DNA of 6,883 nt from Clostridia bacterium (GCA_017472105.1 JAFUQY010000223.1:1-6883), one strand, 5' to 3'; numbered from the stretch's first letter, positions 1-6,619 are shown. Numbers and translations: made by a program. Notes: generated from the sequence alone by a model not told the origin.

Positions 1-483
1 GAATCCGGGCATACACCGGAGAATTTCCGCCACGGCTTCTCGTTCGCGGACGATGACTCCAACCTCATGACGCCCGATATGTACAAGGCGTTCGGCTACC
101 GTGTGCTGGACCGCGTGTTCCGGAAAGCCGCACCGAATCCGGAGGACGACCGCTATCAGCACTCCGACTCCGCGATGGGACACCTGATCCCGCTTCTTGC
201 GGACTTCAACCTCACCGGATGCAATTTCGGACCCACCGTCACGGTGCAGGAAATCCGGAAATACATGCCGAAAACGAGAATCGACGGTCAGCTCGCACCG
301 TTTACCTTCATGCGCAACAACGAAGCGGATATCATCGCCGAAGTCAGACGCGACTGCGAAGCGGCAAAGGAAAACGACCTGCGCGGCCTGAACCTGACCA
401 CTGCCGGATCGATCAACAACGGCTCCCTGCTCACAAGCATGCGCGTCGTCATGGCGGCGATTCAGGAATACGGACGGTACTGA
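1..483 (+). CDS. UroD-superfamily protein (uroporphyrinogen decarboxylase-like), C-terminal part; 5' end outside window
   Basis: The frame is open from the first base, and the visible 160 residues end at TGA (481-483). They read like the C-terminal half of a UroD-superfamily TIM barrel. An H-S-D strand end (HSDSAMGHLIPLL, residues about 51-63) is followed by a G-C-N-F-G-P segment, where family members show the histidine-containing strand and then the next barrel strand. A terminal GLNLTTAGSINNG segment followed by a final helix ending in EYGRY matches the closing strand and helix of the family. It is probably not the haem-pathway HemE: the sequence is divergent and the neighbours are not haem genes. 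The superfamily also holds corrinoid methyltransferases (MtaA, MtbA, CmuA), but no HxC zinc motif is visible in this part, so the substrate is unknown. The downstream gene starts one base after this stop, implying one operon and probable translational coupling. The N-terminal half and the promoter lie upstream of the window. Confidence 0.85.
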   Translation, partial: ESGHTPENFRHGFSFADDDSNLMTPDMYKAFGYRVLDRVFRKAAPNPEDDRYQHSDSAMGHLIPLLADFNLTGCNFGPTVTVQEIRKYMPKTRIDGQLAPFTFMRNNEADIIAEVRRDCEAAKENDLRGLNLTTAGSINNGSLLTSMRVVMAAIQEYGRY

Positions 484-484
484 T

Positions 485-1363
485 ATGGACACAACACGGG
501 AAATCCCGGCTGAGGCGTGGCTGGAAAAGGACGGCATAAAGCTCGGCATCACGCTGGAGATGGGCGGGGCGATTGCATCCCTCACGGCCGAGAACGCACC
601 TGCCGGATACACAAATCTCCTCAACCGCTTTGACCCCGGCAGACTTGTGCAGCAGTCGTACTACGGAACGCATGAGCCGCCGTATGAGATGGGTGAGTTC
701 ATGGGCAATCCCTGGCCGTACAACCCGGTGCAGGGCGGTGACAAGGGCGGAAATCGTTCGCGCATCCTCGAATACACCGCTTCCGGGCGCGAGATCTGCA
801 TCAAAGCACAGCCGTACGACTGGGGACACGTCGGTTCGCTCACGCCGTCGGAGATGGAAAACCGGTACACCTTCCTTGAAAACGGGCTGATCCTCGTCGA
901 AAACCGGTTCACGGATCACTCGGGATACACCCACCCGATGCGGCATCAGGAGCTCCCGGCACTGTACGTCGTCTCCGCCCTGGATATTTTCACGTGGCAG
1001 GACGCCGGCGAGCGCAAATCCCGGGACGACATGATTTTCTGGCCGGAAGCGTCGGATCAGAATTTCCCGCTCACCGAACCCGACACCGCCTTCTGCATGT
1101 GGCATGACAAAAGCGGCTACGGGGTTGGGCTTGCGGTTCCCGGTGTCGAGCAGTATTACAGCGGACGGCATGCGTACAACGGTTCCCGCGATCCGTACGA
1201 TGCCGCGACCAATTATACAGCCCCTCTGCGTACGATGCAGCTGAAATCCGGAAAGCCCCTCGTCTACCGGTACCTGCTTGGCGTGGGCGATATTGACTCC
1301 GTCGCCGCAAAATTTGCCGAAACCCTCCCGTCGATTGACAACACCAGCCTGACGGAATACTGA
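485..1363 (+). CDS. Uncharacterised 292-aa protein, possible mutarotase-like beta-sandwich
   Basis: This is a complete gene, from ATG at 485 to a double stop TGA-TAA (1361-1366). The ATG follows the upstream stop with one base between (TGATATG). No strong Shine-Dalgarno is present (only GGACGG inside the upstream gene), which suggests translation by coupling. No signal peptide or membrane segment is visible, so it is probably cytosolic. The composition is aromatic and Gly/Asn-rich, with alternating strand-like stretches. The conserved-looking blocks are GGAIASL (27-33) leading to NLLNRFDPGRLVQQSYYG (44-61), WPYNPVQGGDKGGN (77-90), RHQELPALY (153-161) and VYRYLLGVG (260-268). The opening pattern (GITLEMGGAIASL then NLLN) resembles the first strands of galactose-mutarotase-like or glycoside-hydrolase-associated beta-sandwiches. 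That link is fold-level inference, not recognition of a named family. If correct, a carbohydrate ligand is likely, and candidate catalytic residues are H154, E156, R153 and D86. The coding call is secure; the function is not. Confidence 0.9.
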   Translation: MDTTREIPAEAWLEKDGIKLGITLEMGGAIASLTAENAPAGYTNLLNRFDPGRLVQQSYYGTHEPPYEMGEFMGNPWPYNPVQGGDKGGNRSRILEYTASGREICIKAQPYDWGHVGSLTPSEMENRYTFLENGLILVENRFTDHSGYTHPMRHQELPALYVVSALDIFTWQDAGERKSRDDMIFWPEASDQNFPLTEPDTAFCMWHDKSGYGVGLAVPGVEQYYSGRHAYNGSRDPYDAATNYTAPLRTMQLKSGKPLVYRYLLGVGDIDSVAAKFAETLPSIDNTSLTEY

Positions 1364-1370
1364 TAAAACG

Positions 1371-1419
1371 AAAAAAGACACGCGTTGTACCGTGAAATAC
1401 GGTGTGATGCGTGTCTTTT
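1371..1419. terminator. Bidirectional Rho-independent terminator between convergent operons
   Basis: Positions 1373-1393 pair with 1399-1419 to form a 21-bp stem (a few G-T pairs in the middle) around the 5-nt loop GAAAT. The outer 11 bp, AAAAGACACGC against GCGTGTCTTTT, are perfect. Read on the minus strand the hairpin is followed by TTTTTT-CG-TTTT (1376 down to 1365), a good U-tract for the UroD-like gene ending at 1427. Read on the plus strand it ends in TCTTTT, a weaker U-run formed by the stem itself, serving the operon ending at 1363. The location, 7 nt beyond both the 292-aa gene and the opposing stop, fits a shared terminator. Confidence 0.9.
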
Positions 1420-1426
1420 GTGCTGT

Positions 1427-2440
1427 TCAGAGTTTCAGCTCCCCTTCAACATGCGCGTTGATGACGAGACGTTTGCCGCCGGTGATTCTGAGTGCCTGCT
1501 CGATTGTCATTCCCTTGCAGGGACAGAGGTAGATCACCTGATCGTCGCGCAGACCGTTCCAGTACAGCTCGAGATCCTCAGCCGCGCGGTCGTTGACCTG
1601 AACGGCACGGAGCGATTTCATGTTCCGGAAGGTTTCGATGTGCTGTGCGTGACTGCCGCAGAGGTGGATCATGCCGCCGTGGGGATATACGTTCAGCACA
1701 TCCTCATCGAGATCGGCGATCATGTCGCGGTACAGCTCACCGGAGAGAAGCTGCGTGGTGCATCCGCAGATCTGCCCGAATCCCGGCGGCTGGGTTCTTG
1801 CCCACGAAATCACCGGCTGGAGCTGACGCTCGGGAAGGATTTCGCGGAACGCTTTGTGAATCCGGACGAGGGTGCGGTTGATGGTTTCCAGATCCCGCCG
1901 CGCATTGTCCGGGTCAGCGAGCATCTCGATCAGGATTTCCTGCCCGTAGAGGTTCACCGCGATGTTCAGCACGCTCGCAATCGTCGGCAGACCGAACAGT
2001 GGGAACTCACCTCCGACCTCTGCAAACCGTTTTGCCGCGCGGATGGAGAGCTGAAAGGTTTCGTCATTGTCAAGATCGGGATCCTCGAGCGAGCCGATCG
2101 GGTTTTTGAGGTAATCGTTGTACCACTGGCCCGCGTGGTGGTAGACGTTCGCGCCGAGGATTCTGTCGATATAATGCACGCCGTAGATGCCGTATTCCAC
2201 GCAGACGGGAACGAATTTCGTGTCGTTCAGAATCGCCTGCGCGCGGTTTTGGGCAATGTCAGCGAGGCATTCGTCCACCCATTTTTCGGGCTCCGTGTAC
2301 GGGTCGCTGGTTCCGCGGGACAGAACACCGTCAAGGACAAAGGCGCGCGGTTCATGGTAGGTGCCGTTGAAGAGACTTTCCAGTGTGCCGAACCACTGGT
2401 CTCTTTTGGCAATCAGATTCCGGTCGTTGAGTGCATTCAT
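1427..2440 (-). CDS. UroD-superfamily protein with MtaA/MtbA-like HxC motif, 337 aa
   Basis: ATG at 2440-2438 is preceded by a good ribosome binding site, AAAGGAGA (2448-2455), which fixes this start; the stop is TGA at 1427-1429. The C-terminal half carries UroD-superfamily signatures: ICGCTTQLLSGELYRDMI (224-241, the helix region before the penultimate strands), then GGMIHLCGSHAQHIETF (255-271), a substrate-site strand ending H259-L-C261, and then YLCPCKGMTIEQAL (304-317), where the family has its strand plus GN-type turn. H259/C261 with a later cysteine (C306 or C308) recalls the zinc-binding H-x-C-xn-C of corrinoid methyltransferases MtaA and MtbA. The cysteine spacing (45-47) is shorter than I recall for those enzymes, and the protein stops soon after (NAHVEGELKL), so it lacks the usual last barrel elements. 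The HemE active-site N-terminal motif is not seen. It is the last gene of the minus-strand run, 27 nt after the 389-aa gene. It may be a methyltransferase or another UroD-fold enzyme; the substrate is unknown. Confidence 0.9.
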   Translation of the reverse strand: MNALNDRNLIAKRDQWFGTLESLFNGTYHEPRAFVLDGVLSRGTSDPYTEPEKWVDECLADIAQNRAQAILNDTKFVPVCVEYGIYGVHYIDRILGANVYHHAGQWYNDYLKNPIGSLEDPDLDNDETFQLSIRAAKRFAEVGGEFPLFGLPTIASVLNIAVNLYGQEILIEMLADPDNARRDLETINRTLVRIHKAFREILPERQLQPVISWARTQPPGFGQICGCTTQLLSGELYRDMIADLDEDVLNVYPHGGMIHLCGSHAQHIETFRNMKSLRAVQVNDRAAEDLELYWNGLRDDQVIYLCPCKGMTIEQALRITGGKRLVINAHVEGELKL

Positions 2441-2467
2441 GGGGTTCTCTCCTTTATATTGATTTTG

Positions 2468-3637
2468 TTATTTCGTGCAGGAGCATCCGTCGCGGCGTAC
2501 GGTGATCTTTCCGTCGTGCTCTTCGGTGTAAACCTCACGGTCCCACGGCTGAACGGTCTTGGTGTCGCCGGAGCGGTAGTGCAGAACGAAGCCGTCGTCG
2601 GATGCGGTGATTTCGGTCACATAGTCCAGCTTCACGTAGTAGTCCCACCAGTTGTTGGAGTAGCCGTCCGGGGTCACGCCTGCGACATGGGGCATGCACA
2701 GGAACCACCAGCGGTGATGCAGACGGCACGCATCCTTTTCGCCGATGCCGAGAGGGATGTACGCGCGCAGATTCGTCGGCTCGTGGATACCCTTGAAGTC
2801 GGGATAGTTCTCGAGCCAGTCGCGCCAGTTGGATTCGACGAGGGTTTCGTTCCGCCAGTCGTAGTCCGCGACGGAGTTGGGCGAGAAGTGGACGTTGCCG
2901 CATGCCGCCAGTCCGTCGAAGTTGCGGTCAGCGAGGACGAAGCGGTTCCACAGGCTCATTTTTTCGGGATCCTGACCGTTGAATTCGCCGTCAACGTAGC
3001 CGGAGAGGATCGTGTCGCCGTGGAAGACGTGGCTCATGATATTCTCCATCATGTGACCGTGGCATTCGTAGTTGGCGTCTCGGCGGCTCACGGATACGTT
3101 CATGAGCGCAGTCATCGGGCAGTCCGCTTCAATGGCGTCACCGTTGATCCAGTATGCGTTTCTGCCGACCATGCATGCTTCAAAGCCGTGTACGGGATCC
3201 TGATTCACGATGAAGACCATGTCGAATTCCCCGTTGTTGCGGCGCTCGATGATGTTGTGCTTCTCGAGGAACCACTGGTAGTCGAAGGAGAAGCCGGTGT
3301 TTTCGGGGCAGACTTCCTTGTTGAACCATTCGTTGTTCCACCAGCCGTACCAGCCGTTCTTGAAGACCTCACGCACGGTTGCTTCATCGAGGGCATGGCT
3401 TTCACCGGAGGCGAGCTTGAACAGCACGGTGTGCTTCGGGAATTCGTCCACGCGCTCCCATGCGACGACTTCGCAGTTCACGAGCCCGTGGGAGGAATAT
3501 CGGATGTCGTCCATGAGCTCATCCACGGAGGGCTTGATGGCGTCGGTCAGATTCACAAGATCGGAGACACGGCTGCCGTCGGAGAGGAGCGGATTGTGCT
3601 CGACGACGAGGATTTTCAGAGTGTACTTATTTGGCAT
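2468..3637 (-). CDS. Conserved protein of unknown function, 389 aa, with HGHxxE motif
   Basis: ATG at 3637-3635 has the ribosome binding site AAAGGAAA (3645-3652) at good spacing; the stop is TAA (2468-2470). No signal peptide, lipobox or membrane segment is visible, so it is probably cytosolic. The N-terminus (YTLKILVVEHNPLL, 5-18) begins with a strand. It is followed by SSHGLVNCEVVAWERVDEFP (48-67), a stretch FDMVFIVNQDPVHGFEACMVGRN (138-160), the histidine-rich YECHGHMMENIMSHVFHG (190-207), WNRF (229-232), CGNVHFSPNSVADYDW (246-261) and NWRDWLENYPDFKG (270-283). From memory this order of blocks resembles large hypothetical proteins known from Chloroflexi and other bacteria, often secreted, in which a G-H-x2-E-S motif is followed by GN-x-H-x-P-PN and a D-W-x-NYP block. 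H193, H195, E198, H203 and H250 could form a metal site; this is inference. The C-terminus ends in a CSC motif. It lies 37 nt after trkH and 27 nt before the UroD-like gene, so it is co-oriented and probably co-transcribed. Confidence 0.88.
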   Translation of the reverse strand: MPNKYTLKILVVEHNPLLSDGSRVSDLVNLTDAIKPSVDELMDDIRYSSHGLVNCEVVAWERVDEFPKHTVLFKLASGESHALDEATVREVFKNGWYGWWNNEWFNKEVCPENTGFSFDYQWFLEKHNIIERRNNGEFDMVFIVNQDPVHGFEACMVGRNAYWINGDAIEADCPMTALMNVSVSRRDANYECHGHMMENIMSHVFHGDTILSGYVDGEFNGQDPEKMSLWNRFVLADRNFDGLAACGNVHFSPNSVADYDWRNETLVESNWRDWLENYPDFKGIHEPTNLRAYIPLGIGEKDACRLHHRWWFLCMPHVAGVTPDGYSNNWWDYYVKLDYVTEITASDDGFVLHYRSGDTKTVQPWDREVYTEEHDGKITVRRDGCSCTK

Positions 3638-3674
3638 GATGTGATTTCCTTTCGGTGTTATGACTGAGATGATG

Positions 3675-5126
3675 TTATTTTGTAATTTTTCTCGGGAAGA
3701 AGGTCAGAAGAATCGGGTAAATTTCCAGTCTGCCCATCAGCATGGCGACGCTGAGCAGGAAGGTGGAGAAATCCGAATAAACGGAGAAATTGGATGTGGG
3801 ACCGACAGCGGCAAATCCGGGACCGATGTTGTTGAAGCATGCGGACACGGCGGTGAAGTTTGTCTCCATGTCGAGCGCTGCGGCGGGATCGAACGAGAGC
3901 AGGAAGAAGAACGCCATGAAGCACAGGCAGTACAGCCCGAAGTACGTTCCGACGCCGCGCGTGGTTGCGTTGTCAAGCGGCTTGCCCTCAAAGCGGATCA
4001 CATTTACCGCACGGGGATGGAGAAGCTGCTTCAGTTCGCGCCGTCCCATCTTGACGAGCATCACGAGCCGGGAAACCTTCAGACCGCCCGCAGTCGAACC
4101 CGCACATCCGCCCATGAACATCAGAAGAAAGAGGATGGCTTTGGAGAGATTCGGCCAGAGATCAAAGTCCGTGGTCGCAAATCCGGTTGTGGTGACGACG
4201 GATGCCACCTGAAACGCGGCGTGACGGATGCTTTCGCCGAGGGTTTCGAACATGGGCGCGATGTTTGCGGTAATCACAGCAGCCGATGCCGCAACAATGC
4301 CAAGATACGCCCACATTTCCTCGGAACGCACAGCCTGACGCCAGCGTCTGATGAGGATGAGGTAGTACAGATTGAAATTCACGCCGCTGATGAGCATGAA
4401 AATGGTGATAACCCACTGTAAATACGGGGAGTAGGATGCCATGGAGTCGTTTTTAATGCCGAACCCGCCCGTTCCGACCGTGCCGAAGGTGTGCAGAAGG
4501 GAATCATAGAAGGACATGCCGCCGCAGAGCAGGAGAACAAGCAGAACCGCGGTCAGTCCGAAGTAGATGAGGTATAAAACCTTCGCGGTGTTGTGGATTT
4601 TCGGCGTGATTTTGTCAACGATCGGCCCGGGCATTTCCGCACGCATGATGTGGATCGCGCGTCCGGTGTTGTCGGGGAGAATCGCCATGACGAGGACGAT
4701 CACACCCATGCCTCCGATCCAGTGCGTGAAGCTGCGCCAGAAGAGAAGGCCTTTGTCAAGGGATTCCACTTCGGTGAGAATGGACGCGCCCGTGGTTGTG
4801 AATCCGCTGACGACTTCGAAATATGCGTCAACGGGATTCGGGATTGCCCCCGTGATGACGAACGGCGCGGCACCGATTGCGGAGAGCAGAATCCACGCAA
4901 GGGCAGTGATGACAAAGCCCTCTTTCGCGTAAACGGTGCGGTCGCATTTTCGCGTCAGCGCAGTCACGGAAAAGCCGACGGCAAGCGCGAAGATGATCGT
5001 CATGGCAAAGGCGTTCATGGAATCATATTCACGGTACACAATGGAGCAGATCATGGGCAGAAGCATGAGCGTACCCTCGAGCTTGATGATCTGACCGAGC
5101 ATGTAGCAAATCATTTTCCGGTTCAT
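3675..5126 (-). CDS. trkH: Potassium uptake protein TrkH, transmembrane pore subunit
   Basis: This integral membrane protein moves K+ into the cell and is gated by cytosolic TrkA. Its 483 aa match the usual TrkH length. The sequence shows the four pseudo-repeats of the SKT (TrkH/KtrB/HKT) superfamily, each with a selectivity-filter turn: TTTGAS (110-115), TVGTGGFG (216-223), TTTGF (312-316) and NNIGPGF (432-438). Membrane helices can be read at roughly 12-31, 39-57, 70-92, 130-150, 182-202, 237-258, 271-291, 329-340, 393-410 and 453-478. The GGCAGSTAGGLK segment (339-350) is the conserved intramembrane loop of TrkH thought to gate the pore, and GRLEIYPIL (465-473) is the conserved C-terminal block. 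The start is ATG at 5126-5124 with GAGG overlapping the trkA stop. The gene lies 7 nt after trkA, the usual partner. Whether it is H+-, Na+-coupled or a channel cannot be decided from sequence. The symbol trkH is preferred to ktrB on length and on the two-RCK partner. Confidence 0.97.
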   Translation of the reverse strand: MNRKMICYMLGQIIKLEGTLMLLPMICSIVYREYDSMNAFAMTIIFALAVGFSVTALTRKCDRTVYAKEGFVITALAWILLSAIGAAPFVITGAIPNPVDAYFEVVSGFTTTGASILTEVESLDKGLLFWRSFTHWIGGMGVIVLVMAILPDNTGRAIHIMRAEMPGPIVDKITPKIHNTAKVLYLIYFGLTAVLLVLLLCGGMSFYDSLLHTFGTVGTGGFGIKNDSMASYSPYLQWVITIFMLISGVNFNLYYLILIRRWRQAVRSEEMWAYLGIVAASAAVITANIAPMFETLGESIRHAAFQVASVVTTTGFATTDFDLWPNLSKAILFLLMFMGGCAGSTAGGLKVSRLVMLVKMGRRELKQLLHPRAVNVIRFEGKPLDNATTRGVGTYFGLYCLCFMAFFFLLSFDPAAALDMETNFTAVSACFNNIGPGFAAVGPTSNFSVYSDFSTFLLSVAMLMGRLEIYPILLTFFPRKITK

Positions 5127-5131
5127 GACTG

Positions 5132-5136
5132 CCTCA
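5132..5136 (-). promoter_or_regulatory. trkH ribosome binding site overlapping the trkA stop codon
   Basis: On the minus strand TGAGG combines the TGA stop of trkA (5136-5134) with the GAGG Shine-Dalgarno of trkH, five bases before its ATG. This arrangement predicts translational coupling and matched synthesis of the two subunits. Confidence 0.75.
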
Positions 5137-6492
5137 CTTTACAATGTCGCTCAAGTCCCGCAGACGCTGGTTTGCCGCAATCACGACGACTTTATCGCCG
5201 GGGAGGAGACTGTCGTTACCGCCGGGGACAATGGACTGCCGTTCGCGGATGATGCCGGCGAGAAGGATGCCCGGCTTGAGATCGAGATCGCGGAGCGGGA
5301 TGTTTGTCAGGCGGGAATCCATGCCGACGCCGAATTCCAGTGCCTCAGCCTGTCCGTCCATGAGCTTGTACAGGGTTTCCACGTTGCTTCCGCGGGAGTT
5401 GTCAAGGGCGCGCGCGTACTGGATGAGCACATCGGAGACGACCTTGCGCGGCGAGATGATGCAGTCGATGCCGAGATTGCCCGCCATGGTCGCCATTTCG
5501 CTTCGGTTGACCTTGGAGATCACGGTGGGAACGTTCTGCTGTGCGGCGTAGAGGCTGACAAGGATGTTCTGCTCGTCCATGCCGGTGAGTGTGATGAACG
5601 CATCTGCCGAGCGCAGGCCTTCCTCGAGAAGAAGCTCATGTTCGGAGCCGTCGCCCTGGATGATCGTCGCATCCGGGAGTGTTTCCGAGAGCTCGGCGCA
5701 GATTTTTTCGTTCCGCTCGATGATTTTGACATCACTGCCCGTTTCCTCCAGCATTTTGGAGAGATACCACGCCGTTCTGCTGCCGCCGAGGAGGATGACA
5801 CGCTTCGCGCGTTTTTTCAGCATTCCGATGGTGGCGAGGAAGCGTTCGATGTCGTGCGGAGCCGCAGTCAGTCCGATTCTGTCGCCGCTTTTCAGGACAA
5901 AATTACCGGACGGGATGTGTACCTCGTCGCCGCGCTGAACCACGCAGATGAGGACTTTCGTCTTGTATTTGTCGCGCAGATCCTTGAGCGTCATGCCGTC
6001 GAGCGGACAGTCGTCCTTGAGTCGCAGCTCGATGAGCTCAAACGCGCGTCCCGCAAAGGTTTCGATTTTGACCGCGGACGGCATTTTCAAAACGTCGAAG
6101 AGCTCCTTCGCGGCGAGCTGTTCCGGGTTGATCGCCATGGACAGACCCAGCTCACGCTTCATGAAGCCGAGCGAGCCGTCGTTGTATTCGGGATTCCGGA
6201 TCCGCGCGATGGTGTAAGCCGCTCCCATGCGCTGTGCGAGGAAGCAGGAGAGCATGTTCACTTCGTCAGAGGGAGTTACGGCGATGAAGAGCTCCGCGTC
6301 CGTGATGCCGGCATCCTCAAGGGTTTCGCAGTCAGCGGCGTTTCCGCAGGCACCCATCACGTCGTAAATGTTTGTAATCTGGGAGATGACGGCGGGATCG
6401 TTGTCGAGCGCAACCACGTCGTGACCTTCGCTGACCAGTGCGGAAAGGAGTGTTTCCCCGATTTTTCCGCATCCGCCGATGATGATTTTCAT
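5134..6492 (-). CDS. trkA: Trk potassium uptake regulatory subunit TrkA, two RCK domains
   Basis: This is a cytosolic nucleotide-binding regulator of TrkH; it assembles on the membrane pore and gates it in response to NAD(H)/ATP/ADP or, in some Firmicutes, c-di-AMP (family knowledge). Its 452 aa hold the tandem arrangement RCK_N (about 1-120), RCK_C (about 140-225), RCK_N (about 230-350), RCK_C (about 370-452). The first Rossmann motif is intact, GGCGKIG (6-12), with the ribose-binding acid D30 in VVALDND. The second reads GGSRTA (236-241), with serine in place of the middle glycine and E259 at the ribose position. Typical blocks GNAAD (50-54) and GDGSEHELLLEEG (280-292) follow each. The second RCK_C ends with SLLPGDKVVVIA (428-439), the usual closing strand. 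The start is ATG at 6492-6490 with AAAGGAA (6501-6507) upstream and a consensus promoter at 6565-6593. It is first gene of the minus-strand operon. Confidence 0.97.
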   Translation of the reverse strand: MKIIIGGCGKIGETLLSALVSEGHDVVALDNDPAVISQITNIYDVMGACGNAADCETLEDAGITDAELFIAVTPSDEVNMLSCFLAQRMGAAYTIARIRNPEYNDGSLGFMKRELGLSMAINPEQLAAKELFDVLKMPSAVKIETFAGRAFELIELRLKDDCPLDGMTLKDLRDKYKTKVLICVVQRGDEVHIPSGNFVLKSGDRIGLTAAPHDIERFLATIGMLKKRAKRVILLGGSRTAWYLSKMLEETGSDVKIIERNEKICAELSETLPDATIIQGDGSEHELLLEEGLRSADAFITLTGMDEQNILVSLYAAQQNVPTVISKVNRSEMATMAGNLGIDCIISPRKVVSDVLIQYARALDNSRGSNVETLYKLMDGQAEALEFGVGMDSRLTNIPLRDLDLKPGILLAGIIRERQSIVPGGNDSLLPGDKVVVIAANQRLRDLSDIVK

Positions 6493-6542
6493 AGGTTGTT
6501 TTCCTTTGTTTCCGGCGTGCTGAACAATTTGCCAGCATTAAC

Positions 6543-6577
6543 CGGGTGAGATTTTGGATGATTCATTATAACACCCG
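6543..6577. repeat. Short inverted repeat bracketing the -10 box and start site
   Basis: CGGGTG (6543-6548) and its reverse complement CACCCG (6572-6577) stand 23 nt apart, on either side of the -10 hexamer and predicted transcription start. One arm lies in the promoter spacer and the other in the leader, so an RNA hairpin is impossible; only a DNA-level role (two half-sites) would make sense. The arms are short and chance is a fair explanation. Confidence 0.2.
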
Positions 6578-6593
6578 TGCTGATATTTGTCAA
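6565..6593 (-). promoter_or_regulatory. Consensus sigma-70/sigma-A promoter for the trkA operon
   Basis: On the minus strand -35 TTGACA (6593-6588) and -10 TATAAT (6570-6565) are both exact consensus and separated by exactly 17 nt. Transcription would begin near 6558, leaving a 5' untranslated leader of about 65 nt before the trkA ATG at 6492. This is the only convincing promoter for the four-gene minus-strand run. Confidence 0.92.
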
Positions 6594-6597
6594 TATC
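6582..6597. promoter_or_regulatory. Inverted repeat covering the -35 box, possible operator
   Basis: On the minus strand the bases GATATT-GACA-AATATC form a perfect 6+6 bp inverted repeat with a 4-bp centre, and the -35 TTGACA lies inside it. A dimeric repressor bound here would block RNA polymerase. No regulator gene is visible in the window, and a short AT-rich palindrome can arise by chance. Confidence 0.35.
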
Positions 6598-6619
6598 GCA
6601 GGGGAATTTTACACGACGC

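Noticed and set aside
1..483. Assignment of the first gene as haem-pathway hemE
   Set aside because: The visible part is too divergent, and the neighbours are not haem genes. The half with the HemE N-terminal active-site motif is outside the window, so only the superfamily is supported.
449..1381. A 310-codon open frame on the minus strand, antisense to the 292-aa gene
   Set aside because: It begins inside the terminator hairpin, and its composition is Arg/Val/Gly-rich shadow sequence. The plus-strand frame is coupled to the upstream gene and has a tandem stop before the terminator, so it is the real one.
1385..3667. A 760-codon open frame on the plus strand, antisense to the UroD-like and 389-aa genes
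   Set aside because: Both minus-strand genes have ribosome binding sites and recognisable family blocks. The antisense frame is His/Val/Asp-rich, has no domain, and runs through the terminator and gene boundaries. It is open only because GC-rich codon bias removes stops on the opposite strand.
3638..3720. Possible internal promoter before the 389-aa gene (CTGACC, 17 nt, TACAAA on the minus strand)
   Set aside because: Each hexamer matches only four of six consensus positions and lies within the end of trkH, a level of match expected by chance; not listed as a feature.
5125..6549. A 474-codon open frame on the plus strand, antisense to trkA
   Set aside because: It mirrors a clear TrkA, has no ribosome binding site or recognisable motif, and ends inside the trkA promoter region. 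It is a codon-bias shadow.
6493..6564. Possible riboswitch (c-di-AMP/ydaO type) in the trkA leader
   Set aside because: Such riboswitches often precede potassium genes in Firmicutes, but the leader is only about 65 nt and holds just a weak 5-bp hairpin (TGCTG/CAGCA, 6518-6537). That is too short for the ydaO fold.
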